Shown here piece after piece: positions 33,429-42,767 of a stretch of 64,000 nt of DNA. The DNA lies in NCBI GenBank assembly GCA_050305405.1, contig JBNLFG010000008.1, forward strand, positions 145,659 to 209,658. The letters are read 5' to 3'. The position numbers were made by a program, and so were the translations under genes. The stretch comes from Desulfolinea sp050305405. Lineage in GTDB: Bacteria > Chloroflexota > Anaerolineae > Anaerolineales > Villigracilaceae. The number at the start of each line of letters is the position of its first letter. Position 1 is the stretch's first letter. The notes below the pieces were generated by a model. The model saw only the letters and a program-made list of their open reading frames with translations. It was not told where the DNA came from and ran no database searches.

Positions 33429-35732
33429 TTAAGCGCTATGCGCCTGTTCCAGCATCTCGACGACGAGGTCTTCGGGATGTTTGGGGAGCGCATCCGGCAT
33501 AAACATCAGCACACTGACGAGCGGCATATCGCCGAACATGACCATAATGTCCAGACCGAGGGCGCTGTCAGTGCTGTTGCCAGTATCGTAGCGTTCGTTG
33601 TCGCTATCGCCGCCGAACATTTGTTGGGCAGCAGCTTCGACCTGTGACAAGAGGGGGCCGACGATGGCTGCACCGCGCGGGTCTGCCATCCATTCGTTGA
33701 TGGTCGATTCGTTATCGAGGATGCAGGGTAATTCGACAGTCGATTCGAGCGTTACGGTGAGGGTTTCGCGGATGTCAGCGGCATTGGCGGCAATCAGGAT
33801 GTCGAATTCGCCGTCTTCGGTGATCCATTGGTTATGTTCGGGGTGGTAGAAAGCGAAAGCACGGAAGTCCAGGTTAACGGAAACGGTTTTGGTTTCGCCG
33901 GGTAGCAGATCCACTTTTACGAAGCCCTTCAACTCTTTTTCGGGGCGTACCAAGCCAGATACACGGTCGTGCACGTAGAATTGAACAATCTCTTTGCCTG
34001 CCACGTCGCCTGTATTGGTGACATCGACCGAGACGGTACATCCATCCACATCTTTGAAATTTTCGGCTGAAATTTTGGCATTGCTATACGAGAAAGTGGT
34101 GTAGCTCAAGCCGTAGCCAAAGGGGAATTGGACGGGCATTTCTTTGCTGTCATAGTAACGGTAGCCGATGAAAAGACCTTCACCATAGCGGACTGCGCCC
34201 GCTTCACCGGGCCAGTTTAGATGGGCGGGCGTGTCGCTAAGTTTGAGCGGAAAGGTTTCGGCCAGTTTGCCGGAGGGGTTGACCTTGCCGAAGAGAATAT
34301 CGGCGATGGCAATACCGCCAGCCTGTCCCATCATCCAGCCCTCGAGCACGGCGGCGACATCGTCGATCCAGGCGCTCACGGCAACGGCGGCGCCGTTGTT
34401 CAGGATGACGACGGTGTTGGGCTGCACGGCCGCGACGGCTTTGATAAGGGCGGTCTGCTGGTCGGTCAGGTCGAGGTCGGTGCGATCGTAGCCTTCGGAT
34501 TCTTTGAAGGTCGGCAGAGCGATGTAGAGCAGGGCAACATCAGCCTCTTTGGAAAGGCCAACAGCTTCGTCGATCAGGTCTTGGCGGAAGGTATCGTCTT
34601 CTGGGTAGCCTGTGGCGTAGGTTAGTTCGGCATTGCTTGCTTGAGTCTGGAGTTCCTTGAAAGGCACGGAAACTTTGGTCGGGTTGATGTGCGAGCTGCC
34701 ACCGCCCTGGAAATGGGCGTTCTCGGCGGAGCGACCGATGACCGCGATTTGCTGCTGCTCCTTGAGCGGGAGCAAGCCGTTGTTCTTGAGCAGCACCATC
34801 CCCTCAGATGCTGCCTGAGCAGCAAGCATGTGATGGGCGTCGATGTCAAATTTACCGCCTTTGGGTGTTTCGGCTGCCATCATGACGATGCGCAAAATGC
34901 GGCGCACGGATTCATCAAGGACGGCCAAGTCGAGTTCGCCGCTTTCGACGGCAGCAACCACTTCCTTGACACGGCGTTCTTGCGGCCCGGGCATTTCCCA
35001 ATCCAAGCCACCTTTCAGAGCGGCGACACGGTCACGGACAGCACCCCAATCAGAGACAACCAAGCCTTTGAAACCCCATTCATCTTTCAGAATTTTGTTG
35101 AGCAATTTATCATGCTCGGAGGCAAAGGTGCCGTTGACCTTGTTGTAGGCACACATCACCGACCAGGGTTGGGCTTCTTTGACAGCTTTTTCGAAAGCGG
35201 GCAGATAAATTTCGCGCAGAGTGCGCTCATCGATTTCGGCACTGATGCTGAAACGCTGGTATTCCTGATTGTTGGCGGCATAATGTTTGAGCGAGGTACC
35301 CACGCCCTTGCTCTGAACGCCGTTGATGAAGTTGGCTGCCAACTCACCCGCCAAATAGGGATCTTCGGAGAAATACTCAAAGTTGCGTCCACCGAGGGGG
35401 GAGCGTTTCATATTCACGCCAGGGCCCAACAAAACGTCAACGTTCAGGGCAACACTTTCCTCGCCGAGCGCCTCGCCCACTTGGCGAAGCAGGTTGACGT
35501 CCCAGCTTGATGCGAGGCTGGATGCGGTCGGGAAGCAGGTTGCGGGCAGACTTCCTCCGCCCATCACGTGGACATCAGGGATACGCCGCACACCGTGCGG
35601 GCCATCCGAACAGGTCAATTCAGGCACATCCAGTCGTTCAATGGGTGTCGTTGTCCATGCACTGGCGCCAGTACACAGCGCCGCTTTTTCTTCGAGAGTC
35701 ATTTCTGACATAATGGTTTGGATGTCTTTCAT
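33429..35732 (-). CDS. Beta-glucosidase, glycoside hydrolase family 3 with Fn3-like domain
   Basis: 767 residues: N-terminal TIM-barrel with DGPHGVRR, SLKHYAANNQE and nucleophile Asp228 in VVSDWGA; an alpha/beta sandwich domain (about 300-500, with the EGYDRTDLDL region); and a C-terminal fibronectin-III-like domain (VSVDVTNTGDVAGKEIVQ). This is the classic BglX-type layout for hydrolysis of beta-1,2/1,3/1,4/1,6 gluco-oligosaccharides. No signal peptide, so probably cytoplasmic. The last about 80 residues, after the Fn3-like domain, form an extra tail rich in Met and acidic residues, which is slightly unusual. Confidence 0.94.
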   Translation of the reverse strand: MKDIQTIMSEMTLEEKAALCTGASAWTTTPIERLDVPELTCSDGPHGVRRIPDVHVMGGGSLPATCFPTASSLASSWDVNLLRQVGEALGEESVALNVDVLLGPGVNMKRSPLGGRNFEYFSEDPYLAGELAANFINGVQSKGVGTSLKHYAANNQEYQRFSISAEIDERTLREIYLPAFEKAVKEAQPWSVMCAYNKVNGTFASEHDKLLNKILKDEWGFKGLVVSDWGAVRDRVAALKGGLDWEMPGPQERRVKEVVAAVESGELDLAVLDESVRRILRIVMMAAETPKGGKFDIDAHHMLAAQAASEGMVLLKNNGLLPLKEQQQIAVIGRSAENAHFQGGGSSHINPTKVSVPFKELQTQASNAELTYATGYPEDDTFRQDLIDEAVGLSKEADVALLYIALPTFKESEGYDRTDLDLTDQQTALIKAVAAVQPNTVVILNNGAAVAVSAWIDDVAAVLEGWMMGQAGGIAIADILFGKVNPSGKLAETFPLKLSDTPAHLNWPGEAGAVRYGEGLFIGYRYYDSKEMPVQFPFGYGLSYTTFSYSNAKISAENFKDVDGCTVSVDVTNTGDVAGKEIVQFYVHDRVSGLVRPEKELKGFVKVDLLPGETKTVSVNLDFRAFAFYHPEHNQWITEDGEFDILIAANAADIRETLTVTLESTVELPCILDNESTINEWMADPRGAAIVGPLLSQVEAAAQQMFGGDSDNERYDTGNSTDSALGLDIMVMFGDMPLVSVLMFMPDALPKHPEDLVVEMLEQAHSA

Positions 35733-35766
35733 GTTTATCTCCTTGTGAAAGTTTTTTACTTATGGC

Positions 35767-38328
35767 TTAACGTGTGGCAAAGGAATCGTAGACCGAGCGC
35801 ACGCGTAATTTTGCTTCTGCTTGTTTCGCATCCCAACCAGATGGGAGCGGGCAGCGGATAGTGATGGGGCATCCAGCGGGGAGATCGAAGTAGTTGTCGC
35901 TGAAGATGATGTCGGTTTCGTCAAAAGACAGCTCGACGAGACGGGCGAGGGATTTGGCGCTCAGTTCAATATTGAGTTCTTCACCATCCACACTCAGGGA
36001 TGTGGAAATCTGCGGATCGCTCAAGGAAAGATGCTTGGTCGGCGTGAAGTAGGCAGTTTGGCGAGAAAGGAGTTGGTCGCCGTTAAAAAGTTCGGCAACG
36101 AAAACCAGTTCACGGCTGGTGTTGTCGGTAACCTGCTCGGAGAAATCCAACGCTGAGATAAGGGAAGCAGATTGAGGCTCCGCGTGAACCGCTTCTTCCC
36201 CGGAAAGCAGGACTTCGCCAGAGAGAGTCTCCAGCGACCAGCGCAGCATCCCGTTAAAATCTTCCAGCAATTCATTTGTGATGTAAACATCCTGCTGTGG
36301 CGGCTTATCCTCGATGGAAAGTAGCAGCGGCGCATAAAAACGACGGGATGCATAATGGAGCGCCTTCCAGCGCCCGAAATAGTCGAGGCTCGACCACGAA
36401 GCAACAGGCCAGCAGTCGTTAAGCTGCCAGTAAAGTGTGCCTGCCACGCGCTGCGGGAAACGCCGCCAATGCTCCACGCCGTAGCGGATGCCTTCGGCTT
36501 GCAGCACCATGCTCAGATAGACCAGAGATTCAAAATCCTTCGGCAAACGGAAGGTGTCGAGCATCTGCCCAACCATCAGCGAGTTACCGCTGTCGTTCTT
36601 TTGATGCTGCTCCATGATGTAGGAGGTCATATTCCAGTCAGCTTCGTCGGCGAAGGTTTTAATGGTCGCCATTGGGGGCAGCGCCTGGAAACCAAACTCG
36701 CTCATAAAGCGCGGGAACTGGTCGCGGTAGGCAGTAAAAGGTTTGCGTCCGTGCCAGACATCCCAATAATGGGCATCGCCCTGTTTTTGCCCGTTGACAT
36801 CGTTGAAGGGCGTATCCGACGAGGGTGAGCTGGGCCAGTAAGGGGTATCAGGATCGAGGGCCTCACACCATTCTGGCAAGGTTGTATGGAAGAATTTCAG
36901 ATAAGCGTCCATCAAGACTTTCCAATCGTCGAGCAGCTTGCGCTCGCCGACTTGCTCCAGCAGGAAGCCCAAAGCGGGGAACTGCTCCACCATCGCAGGC
37001 AACTCTTCTTCCATCGGATGCTCTGCCCAGCCCCAGCTTTCCCACCCCCATTCCATCTCGTTATTGCCGCACCATAGTGCAAGGCTGGCACGGTGACGCA
37101 AACGCTGCATATTCTCTTCGACCTCTATGCGCACATTCTCAAGGAATGCGGCGTCATCGAGCTGGTAAATACTGCACGAGAAGATGAAATCCTGCCAAAC
37201 CAAAATACCGTATTGATCGCAGAGATCGTAAAAACGCTCTTCCTCGTAAAAACCACCGCCCCACACCCGCAGCATATTCTGATGCACGGCTGCGGCATCG
37301 GCAATCAACTTCTCGAGCAGCTCATCTGAGATGCGCGTTGGAAAAGAATCGGCAGGAATCCAGTTTGAGCCTTTCGCAAAGATCGAAATCCCATTGACGA
37401 CAAAAACAAAGGACTCGCCCCACTCATCCGGCTGCTGACTTAACTCAAGAGTACGCAAGCCGAGTTGATATTCGCGCGTTTCGAGCAGGATGTCATCCTG
37501 ATGCAGTTCGACACTGACCTGATAAAGATGCTGCTCCCCGTAGCCGTTCGGCCACCAAAGTTGCGGCGCGACGACCTCGACCTCCAACTTGCTTCCGTTA
37601 TCTAAATTAAGTGCCGCGCTCTTTTCAAAGGTCTGCCCATCGGGCGCGACGAGGCGCAGGGTTGCCGAACGAGGCGCATCACCCCAGTTTTCAAGGCTGA
37701 TCTGTGCCGAGACGGTCACTTTGCCATTCTCATGCTTTTGGGTGAGATGAACGTCATCAATCCGCGCGCCCTGATAGCCTTCGAGCCGAATATCTTTCCA
37801 AACACCGATCGGCGGGAGTTGGGGACCCCAATCCCAACCAAATTGGGAGGGCGCTTTGCGCAGATGTGGCCCACCAGTGATAGCTTGTGCCACGCCTTTC
37901 ATCGGGCGTTCCGCTTCTTGTGCGGTAACAAATTGAACGGGAGAAGCGAAGTCGATTTGTAGCTCGTTGTCAGCATCCTTGAGCAAGGATTTCACATCCC
38001 AGCGATATTGGCGGAACATATTATCCGTTTCGCCCAAAACTTCACCATTCAGCGTGACGGTTGCCAACGTATCCAGCCCATCACAAACCAACCAGACTTG
38101 CGGCTGATCGAGAAACTCGGCATCCACAGCGAACGCATAGCGATATTTCCAGTCGCTCTCGGCGACCCAAGCAACGTGCTTTTCATTGTCGCCTACGAAG
38201 GGATCGGGGATGCGCCCGAGGGCGAGCAAATCAGTGTGGACGCCGCCCGGGACAGTGGCGGGCAGCCATTCTTCGGTATTAGCCTGACGAAATTGCCAGG
38301 CGCCAGTGATGGATTGTTTTGTAGTCAT
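35767..38328 (-). CDS. Beta-mannosidase, glycoside hydrolase family 2
   Basis: 853 residues. N-terminal sugar-binding jelly roll (WLPATVPGGVHTDLLALGRIPDPF is the family hallmark), Ig-like domain, and TIM barrel with acid/base Glu near residue 427 in WCGNNEMEWG and nucleophile Glu near 543 in MSEFGFQ. It removes beta-1,4-linked mannose from the non-reducing ends of manno-oligosaccharides. No signal peptide. First structural gene of the glycosidase block, 34 bases upstream of the GH3 gene, so the block may start at the promoter region 38329-38450. Confidence 0.94.
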   Translation of the reverse strand: MTTKQSITGAWQFRQANTEEWLPATVPGGVHTDLLALGRIPDPFVGDNEKHVAWVAESDWKYRYAFAVDAEFLDQPQVWLVCDGLDTLATVTLNGEVLGETDNMFRQYRWDVKSLLKDADNELQIDFASPVQFVTAQEAERPMKGVAQAITGGPHLRKAPSQFGWDWGPQLPPIGVWKDIRLEGYQGARIDDVHLTQKHENGKVTVSAQISLENWGDAPRSATLRLVAPDGQTFEKSAALNLDNGSKLEVEVVAPQLWWPNGYGEQHLYQVSVELHQDDILLETREYQLGLRTLELSQQPDEWGESFVFVVNGISIFAKGSNWIPADSFPTRISDELLEKLIADAAAVHQNMLRVWGGGFYEEERFYDLCDQYGILVWQDFIFSCSIYQLDDAAFLENVRIEVEENMQRLRHRASLALWCGNNEMEWGWESWGWAEHPMEEELPAMVEQFPALGFLLEQVGERKLLDDWKVLMDAYLKFFHTTLPEWCEALDPDTPYWPSSPSSDTPFNDVNGQKQGDAHYWDVWHGRKPFTAYRDQFPRFMSEFGFQALPPMATIKTFADEADWNMTSYIMEQHQKNDSGNSLMVGQMLDTFRLPKDFESLVYLSMVLQAEGIRYGVEHWRRFPQRVAGTLYWQLNDCWPVASWSSLDYFGRWKALHYASRRFYAPLLLSIEDKPPQQDVYITNELLEDFNGMLRWSLETLSGEVLLSGEEAVHAEPQSASLISALDFSEQVTDNTSRELVFVAELFNGDQLLSRQTAYFTPTKHLSLSDPQISTSLSVDGEELNIELSAKSLARLVELSFDETDIIFSDNYFDLPAGCPITIRCPLPSGWDAKQAEAKLRVRSVYDSFATR

Positions 38329-38363
38329 TACTTCTCCTAAAAAACTGGTTCTACCAGCATTTG

Positions 38364-38435
38364 TGGTTTATCTCAGAAATCACTTGTAGTAAGACCGCAT
38401 AAATAACCACTAAAGTGATTACTACCAGGCAAAAT
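38364..38435. promoter_or_regulatory. Overlapping inverted repeats upstream of the beta-mannosidase gene
   Basis: Three nested inverted pairs: GTGGTTTAT with ATAAATAACCAC, AAATCACTT with AAGTGATTA, and GTAGTAA with TTACTAC. They lie 35-110 bases upstream of the beta-mannosidase start. They could be operator half-sites or the folded end of a small repeat element. Confidence 0.35.
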
Positions 38436-38474
38436 GGACATTTTGGTCATACCCTCATACACCATTAGATGCAG

Positions 38475-38550
38475 AAAAAAACACCACAAAGCCACGAACG
38501 AACACAAAAGAAAATAACTAACTTTGTGATCTTTGTGGTCTTTGTGATGA
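38475..38550 (-). terminator. Terminator of the oligosaccharide ABC operon (minus strand)
   Basis: A long imperfect stem built on CACAAAG / CTTTGTG repeats (arms about 38482-38509 and 38522-38550) that on the minus strand is followed by seven T. Confidence 0.65.
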
Positions 38551-38581
38551 AGGGATAGTAATCAACTAGGTAAGTAACCGA

Positions 38582-39394
38582 TTAGACGGTCGAAAGATCC
38601 CATTCTTCGTAGATTTTCGGGACGTCGTTAAGCAGACGTTTGGTATAAGGCTGGCGAGGATTCAGGATCACATCTTCTGCCGGACCACTTTCGACAAAGA
38701 GACCTTTTTCCATGATGTAAACCGTATCCGAAACATAGTATGCCAAGCCAATATCGTGCGTAATAAAAATGGTCGTCATTCCAGTTTCTTCGCGCAACTT
38801 CAGTAAATAGTCCAAAATCGTGGCGCGTGAGCTGGCATCGATCATCGAAGTCGGTTCGTCTGCAAGGAGGATTCTTGGCTTCAAAAGGAAAATGCGGGCA
38901 ATCATTAAACGTTGCATTTGCCCACCCGAAAGCTCAAAGGGATACTTATTGGTCAATTCTTCGAACTTCAGATTGACAAAGCTACAGGCTTCCGTCATCA
39001 TCGCAACTTTTTTCTCTTTCGAGAACTTTGCCCCGCCGCGCATACGAATGCAATCCAGAAGGACGGAGTCGATTTTGTTAAAGATGTTATAGGAGGAAAA
39101 GGGGTCCTGAAAGATCGCCTGGATATTCTGCCAGTATTCTCTTTTCTTCTTCTGGCTGCGAATATCACGCGGCTTGCCCAAGAAGCTAATCTCACCCTCT
39201 GTGGTGCTAATCAAGCCCAAGAGCATTTTCGCCAAGGTCGTCTTTCCACTTCCCGACTCACCCACGATCGAGATAATCTCGCCTTCATAAAAGTCGAAAT
39301 CAACGTGATCAACAGCAAGGGTTTTCTGATTGCCAAGACCAAATATCTTGGTAAGTCCACGTCCGCTTAGGCAGGGTTTCTTTTCACTAGTCAT
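38582..39394 (-). CDS. Oligosaccharide/oligopeptide ABC transporter ATPase, OppF-like
   Basis: 270 residues. Walker A GESGSGKTT near residue 50, ABC signature LSGGQMQR, Walker B ILLADEPTS, H-loop FITHD. Supplies energy with its partner at 39387 to the DppBC-like permeases. Starts eight bases inside the preceding ATPase gene. It lacks the C-terminal oligopeptide-transporter zinc or Cys segment present in OppD. Last gene of a five-gene operon (44735 to 38582). Confidence 0.93.
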   Translation of the reverse strand: MTSEKKPCLSGRGLTKIFGLGNQKTLAVDHVDFDFYEGEIISIVGESGSGKTTLAKMLLGLISTTEGEISFLGKPRDIRSQKKKREYWQNIQAIFQDPFSSYNIFNKIDSVLLDCIRMRGGAKFSKEKKVAMMTEACSFVNLKFEELTNKYPFELSGGQMQRLMIARIFLLKPRILLADEPTSMIDASSRATILDYLLKLREETGMTTIFITHDIGLAYYVSDTVYIMEKGLFVESGPAEDVILNPRQPYTKRLLNDVPKIYEEWDLSTV

Positions 39395-40409
39395 TTTGTT
39401 CAGCCTCCTTCGCGTACATTTCTCTTAATTCATTTTCAGGAATAATACAGCGATAGGTACGATTCCCTTCAATTTCGCGGATATTAACGGAAACACCCCG
39501 ACATTCAGCCGTTGCGTATTTACAACGTTCAGCAAACCGACATCCCGATGGTGGGTTCTTCAAGTTTGGTGGCACGCCAGGAATCGCGGTCAACTTTACA
39601 TCTCGTAAACCCCTCTCGGGCACGATGATCGATCCCATTAAGCCTTTGGCATAGGGATGAACGGGGTCAAAAACCGCCGCTTTGGCAGGAGCGCGTTCCA
39701 CGATCTGACCGGCATACATGACCATAATATCGTCAGTAACGTTGTAAAGCAGCGGAAGCTCATGAGTGATAAAGATCAAAGAGCTAACGAGGCCATTGTC
39801 CATCAGGTCGCGCAACATTTTAATGACCATCTTTTGGGAGGTCACATCCAGTGCGGAGGAGGGCTCATCGGCGATCAGAATTTTTGGCATAAGCAAGACA
39901 GAAATTGCGATGACAGTGCGCTGTTTCATGCCGCCGGAAAGTTCAACCGGGTATTTTTGGAGCACTTCTTCAGGAAGCCCAACCGTTTCAAATAACTTTT
40001 TGGCACGGTCGTAAATATCTTTTTTGGTAATGTAAAGATCGTGCGCTTTTAGAACATCTTCAATAAAGTTGATGATTTTGCGCGTTGGGTTGAGCGCGTT
40101 CATCGCAGCTTGGGGGATATAGGCAATTTCATTGCCCAGAACCGACTTGCGGATGTCATCTGGTTTCATTTTGGAGATGTTTTTCCCGTTGATGAGAATT
40201 TCACCGCTTGAGTAGTGCAAAGGCGGGAAGTAATAGCCCATCAAGCTAAGCGCCAGAGTGGATTTGCCGCAGCCCGATTCGCCTGCAATGCCAAGCGATT
40301 TGCCTTCTTCCAGTTTTAATGAAACGTGGTCGACAGCGTAAATATCTTCTCCGAAGCGGGTAATATATTTGGTGGTAAGCTCTCTTACCTCTAATAGTAG
40401 ATCTGACAT
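39387..40409 (-). CDS. Oligosaccharide/oligopeptide ABC transporter ATPase, OppD-like
   Basis: 340 residues. Walker A GESGCGKST, Q-loop IPQAAMNALNP, signature LSGGMKQR, Walker B ILIADEPSSALD, H-loop FITHELP. The C-terminal extension with PSGCRFAERCKYA is the Cys-rich segment of OppD/DppD proteins, in which clusters have been described. Forms the ATPase dimer with the OppF-like protein. Family members in glycan-degrading bacteria (for example Thermotoga) import cello-, manno- or laminari-oligosaccharides, which suits the neighbours (inference). Confidence 0.93.
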   Translation of the reverse strand: MSDLLLEVRELTTKYITRFGEDIYAVDHVSLKLEEGKSLGIAGESGCGKSTLALSLMGYYFPPLHYSSGEILINGKNISKMKPDDIRKSVLGNEIAYIPQAAMNALNPTRKIINFIEDVLKAHDLYITKKDIYDRAKKLFETVGLPEEVLQKYPVELSGGMKQRTVIAISVLLMPKILIADEPSSALDVTSQKMVIKMLRDLMDNGLVSSLIFITHELPLLYNVTDDIMVMYAGQIVERAPAKAAVFDPVHPYAKGLMGSIIVPERGLRDVKLTAIPGVPPNLKNPPSGCRFAERCKYATAECRGVSVNIREIEGNRTYRCIIPENELREMYAKEAEQND

Positions 40410-40418
40410 GGCAAGCTC

Positions 40419-41675
40419 CTATTCTCTCAACGCAGGATTGAATACCTGATCGAGACCGGTATTCATCAGGTTCATAGAGAAGGTGATCATGGCAATGGTG
40501 ATAATTACGGGGAAATATGCCCACCATTTCCCCATGATATGTGCCTGATAGATCATGGCCCATTGCATCATCAAGCCCAGCGTTGGCATGTCCGTCGTTC
40601 GCGGCCCCAACCCGAGAATGGATAGCCCTGCTTCAGCAAGAATGCCCGAAGAAATTTGCAAGATAAGTGCCATCACCACATAAGAAGCGATGTAGGGCAA
40701 AATATCAGCGAGAATAATATGCGTGATGGAGTGACCGGACAACTTCGACAAGTTAACATGGTCCCGATTACGAAGCGAAATCACCTGTGAGCGGACTGCT
40801 CTGGCCGTCCACACCCAAGATGTAAAGCCGATTACCATAGCAACTGTGAACGCTCCACGTTTGTCCTGCCCAATGCTAAAGGAGATCAAAATGAGCAAGA
40901 CAAAGCTGGGGATAACTGTAAAGAGGTTGGTGATGAACATAATTACATCATCGACAAATCCACCGACGTAGCCCGATATAAGCCCAAGCACCAAACCGAT
41001 TAGTGTGGCAACGACTCCAGCCACGAAGCCAATCTGCAGGGAGACACGGGTGGCGGCAACCAATTCTGTTAGGACATCTCTGCCAAAGTTATCGGTACCC
41101 AGTGGCAATACACGGACGTTCGCGACTTCACCGACATTCACATAATCCGTAGAAAGAACTGTCTCAACTTCTTCAAGCACACCTGTATCCGAATTTACTG
41201 CGGCAATACTAAAGCCGTCATCCTCATTTCCTAACAATCCCGTCAGAGTAGTGTTCAAACGAATATAGTAATTTCGGTCGGCATTGGTCATGCCGGGAAC
41301 TCTTTTGGTCGAATCATAGTTGCTAAACCATTGATCGAGGAGTTGTTCGGTATTTGCCAAATCAATTTCGGCTTCCGGAACGCCAGCGCCAACCAGCCAT
41401 TTTTGGATGGCAACACGATCTTCTTCGCTTATTTTGCTGGTAATCCGCTTGTTAGCGGCTTCATCCAAATCAAGAGTGTGTACCGGGGCGCTTAAACTGT
41501 CGTAAACACTGACATAAATCCCGGGTTCAAAAAAGGTTCCCTGAGCAATGATCTCCAAAGGGGGATCCGGCACAAAGATCGGATAGATAAATACGCCCAG
41601 CAAAATCGCGGCAAAAATAGCAAAGCCAACGACAAATTTGCCAGAGCTGAAAACACTTTTAAGCATATGTTTCAT
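40419..41675 (-). CDS. ABC transporter permease, DppC-like, with large extracytoplasmic insert
   Basis: 418 residues, where 280-310 is usual. After membrane helix 1 (about 14-32) there is a hydrophilic insert of about 150 residues (about 40-190) rich in acidic residues, before the standard MetI-like domain that begins at LPLGTDNFGRDVLTELV. The insert would lie outside the membrane next to the binding protein. EAA-type loop around RAVRSQVISLRNRDHVNLSKLSG. Pairs with the DppB-like permease upstream. Confidence 0.92.
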   Translation of the reverse strand: MKHMLKSVFSSGKFVVGFAIFAAILLGVFIYPIFVPDPPLEIIAQGTFFEPGIYVSVYDSLSAPVHTLDLDEAANKRITSKISEEDRVAIQKWLVGAGVPEAEIDLANTEQLLDQWFSNYDSTKRVPGMTNADRNYYIRLNTTLTGLLGNEDDGFSIAAVNSDTGVLEEVETVLSTDYVNVGEVANVRVLPLGTDNFGRDVLTELVAATRVSLQIGFVAGVVATLIGLVLGLISGYVGGFVDDVIMFITNLFTVIPSFVLLILISFSIGQDKRGAFTVAMVIGFTSWVWTARAVRSQVISLRNRDHVNLSKLSGHSITHIILADILPYIASYVVMALILQISSGILAEAGLSILGLGPRTTDMPTLGLMMQWAMIYQAHIMGKWWAYFPVIITIAMITFSMNLMNTGLDQVFNPALRE

Positions 41676-41689
41676 CGCAGTACCTTCCT

Positions 41690-42694
41690 CTAGTCCGCCT
41701 GTGCCGCTTTAATACGCGGATCAAGGAAACCGTAAATGATTTCGATCAAAAAGTTCGCAGCCAAGACCATGATCGTAATAATAAGCGTGGTTGCCGAGAT
41801 TAAAGGATAATCTCCACCCAAGACTGCCGTCAGGATCGTGGAACCAAGACCAGGGTAGCTAAAGATGATCTCTGCAACCAGTGCCCCACCAACCATAGTG
41901 CCGATGGACAAAGCCAAGCCTGTAATCTGCGGCAGCATCGCGTTACGGAATACGTAACTAACGATCTTGCGATCTTTGATACCCATAAAACGGCTGTATT
42001 TGACATAATCTGCGTTTAACTCATAGATGGACATGGAACGCATACCAATCGCCTGACCACCGATCGTGATCAAAACGATTGACCAGAAAGGTAATTGGTA
42101 ATGAACAAAAACAGACCAAATAAATTCCCAGCTCATATTCGGTATCAGGTCGAAACCATAGCCCCCCGAGGTTGGAAACCATTTCAACGTTACGGAAAAA
42201 ATGACCAGCAAAATCACAGCCATACCAAAAGCAGGTAAATTACTGATAAAAATACTAACGGGCATGAGTACTTTATCAAAGCCTCCTTTAAGATAGGCTG
42301 CCAAGGCACCAAGTGTATTACCGATCAGCCAACCTATAATAATGGCAGGAAATTGCAGCCCAATGGTCCATAAAATGGAGGAGCGGATGACATCTGCAAC
42401 AGTTCGGGGGTACTGAGCAATTGAGAAACCAAAGTCACCGTGAAGTACGTTTCGCATGTAGATAAAGAATTGTTCGATGATGGGTTTGTTTGTGCCAAAG
42501 AGTTCTGTATATTGTTCGTAAATCGCCTGTACTCCAGACGAGTTACTCATCCCTTGTGCCATTCTCGAGACAATGGCGGCGACAGGGTCGCCTGGCATTA
42601 GGCGAGGAAGAATGAAATTCAAAATAAATGCAGCAACGAGTGTTACGATGAACCAAAGAACCTTATTGAAAAAATATTTTTGGTACCCTTTCAA
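41690..42694 (-). CDS. ABC transporter permease, DppB-like
   Basis: 334 residues with about six membrane helices. The N-terminal FILPRLMPGDPVAAI and C-terminal IIYGFLDPRIK blocks are typical of DppB/OppB. A TTG at 42694 is taken as start: AAGGAGG lies 6 bases upstream, while the ATG at 42745 sits inside the arm of a hairpin and lacks such a site. The unusual start codon plus the hairpin could lower its translation relative to the binding protein encoded upstream. Confidence 0.9.
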   Translation of the reverse strand: MKGYQKYFFNKVLWFIVTLVAAFILNFILPRLMPGDPVAAIVSRMAQGMSNSSGVQAIYEQYTELFGTNKPIIEQFFIYMRNVLHGDFGFSIAQYPRTVADVIRSSILWTIGLQFPAIIIGWLIGNTLGALAAYLKGGFDKVLMPVSIFISNLPAFGMAVILLVIFSVTLKWFPTSGGYGFDLIPNMSWEFIWSVFVHYQLPFWSIVLITIGGQAIGMRSMSIYELNADYVKYSRFMGIKDRKIVSYVFRNAMLPQITGLALSIGTMVGGALVAEIIFSYPGLGSTILTAVLGGDYPLISATTLIITIMVLAANFLIEIIYGFLDPRIKAAQAD

Positions 42695-42717
42695 AATAGC
42701 CTCCTTATCAAAATAAG

Positions 42718-42751
42718 ACAGCCATGCCCCACAAAAGTGAGGCATGGCTGT
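42718..42751 (-). other. Hairpin between binding-protein and permease genes
   Basis: Perfect 11-base stem ACAGCCATGCC / GGCATGGCTGT with a 12-base loop, followed on the minus strand by CTTATTTTG. It fits the stem-loops that make binding-protein messages more abundant than permease messages, by partial termination or 3' protection. Confidence 0.6.
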
Positions 42752-42767
42752 TTTTAGTGCAGGATGC

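Noticed and set aside
34641..35510. 289-residue plus-strand frame inside the GH3 gene
   Set aside because: Antisense shadow of a clear beta-glucosidase; composition follows the complementary codons.
38461..38560. Simple low-complexity CACAAAG repeat as a mobile element
   Set aside because: It folds into a hairpin followed by a T run at the end of the ABC operon, so a terminator is the simpler explanation.
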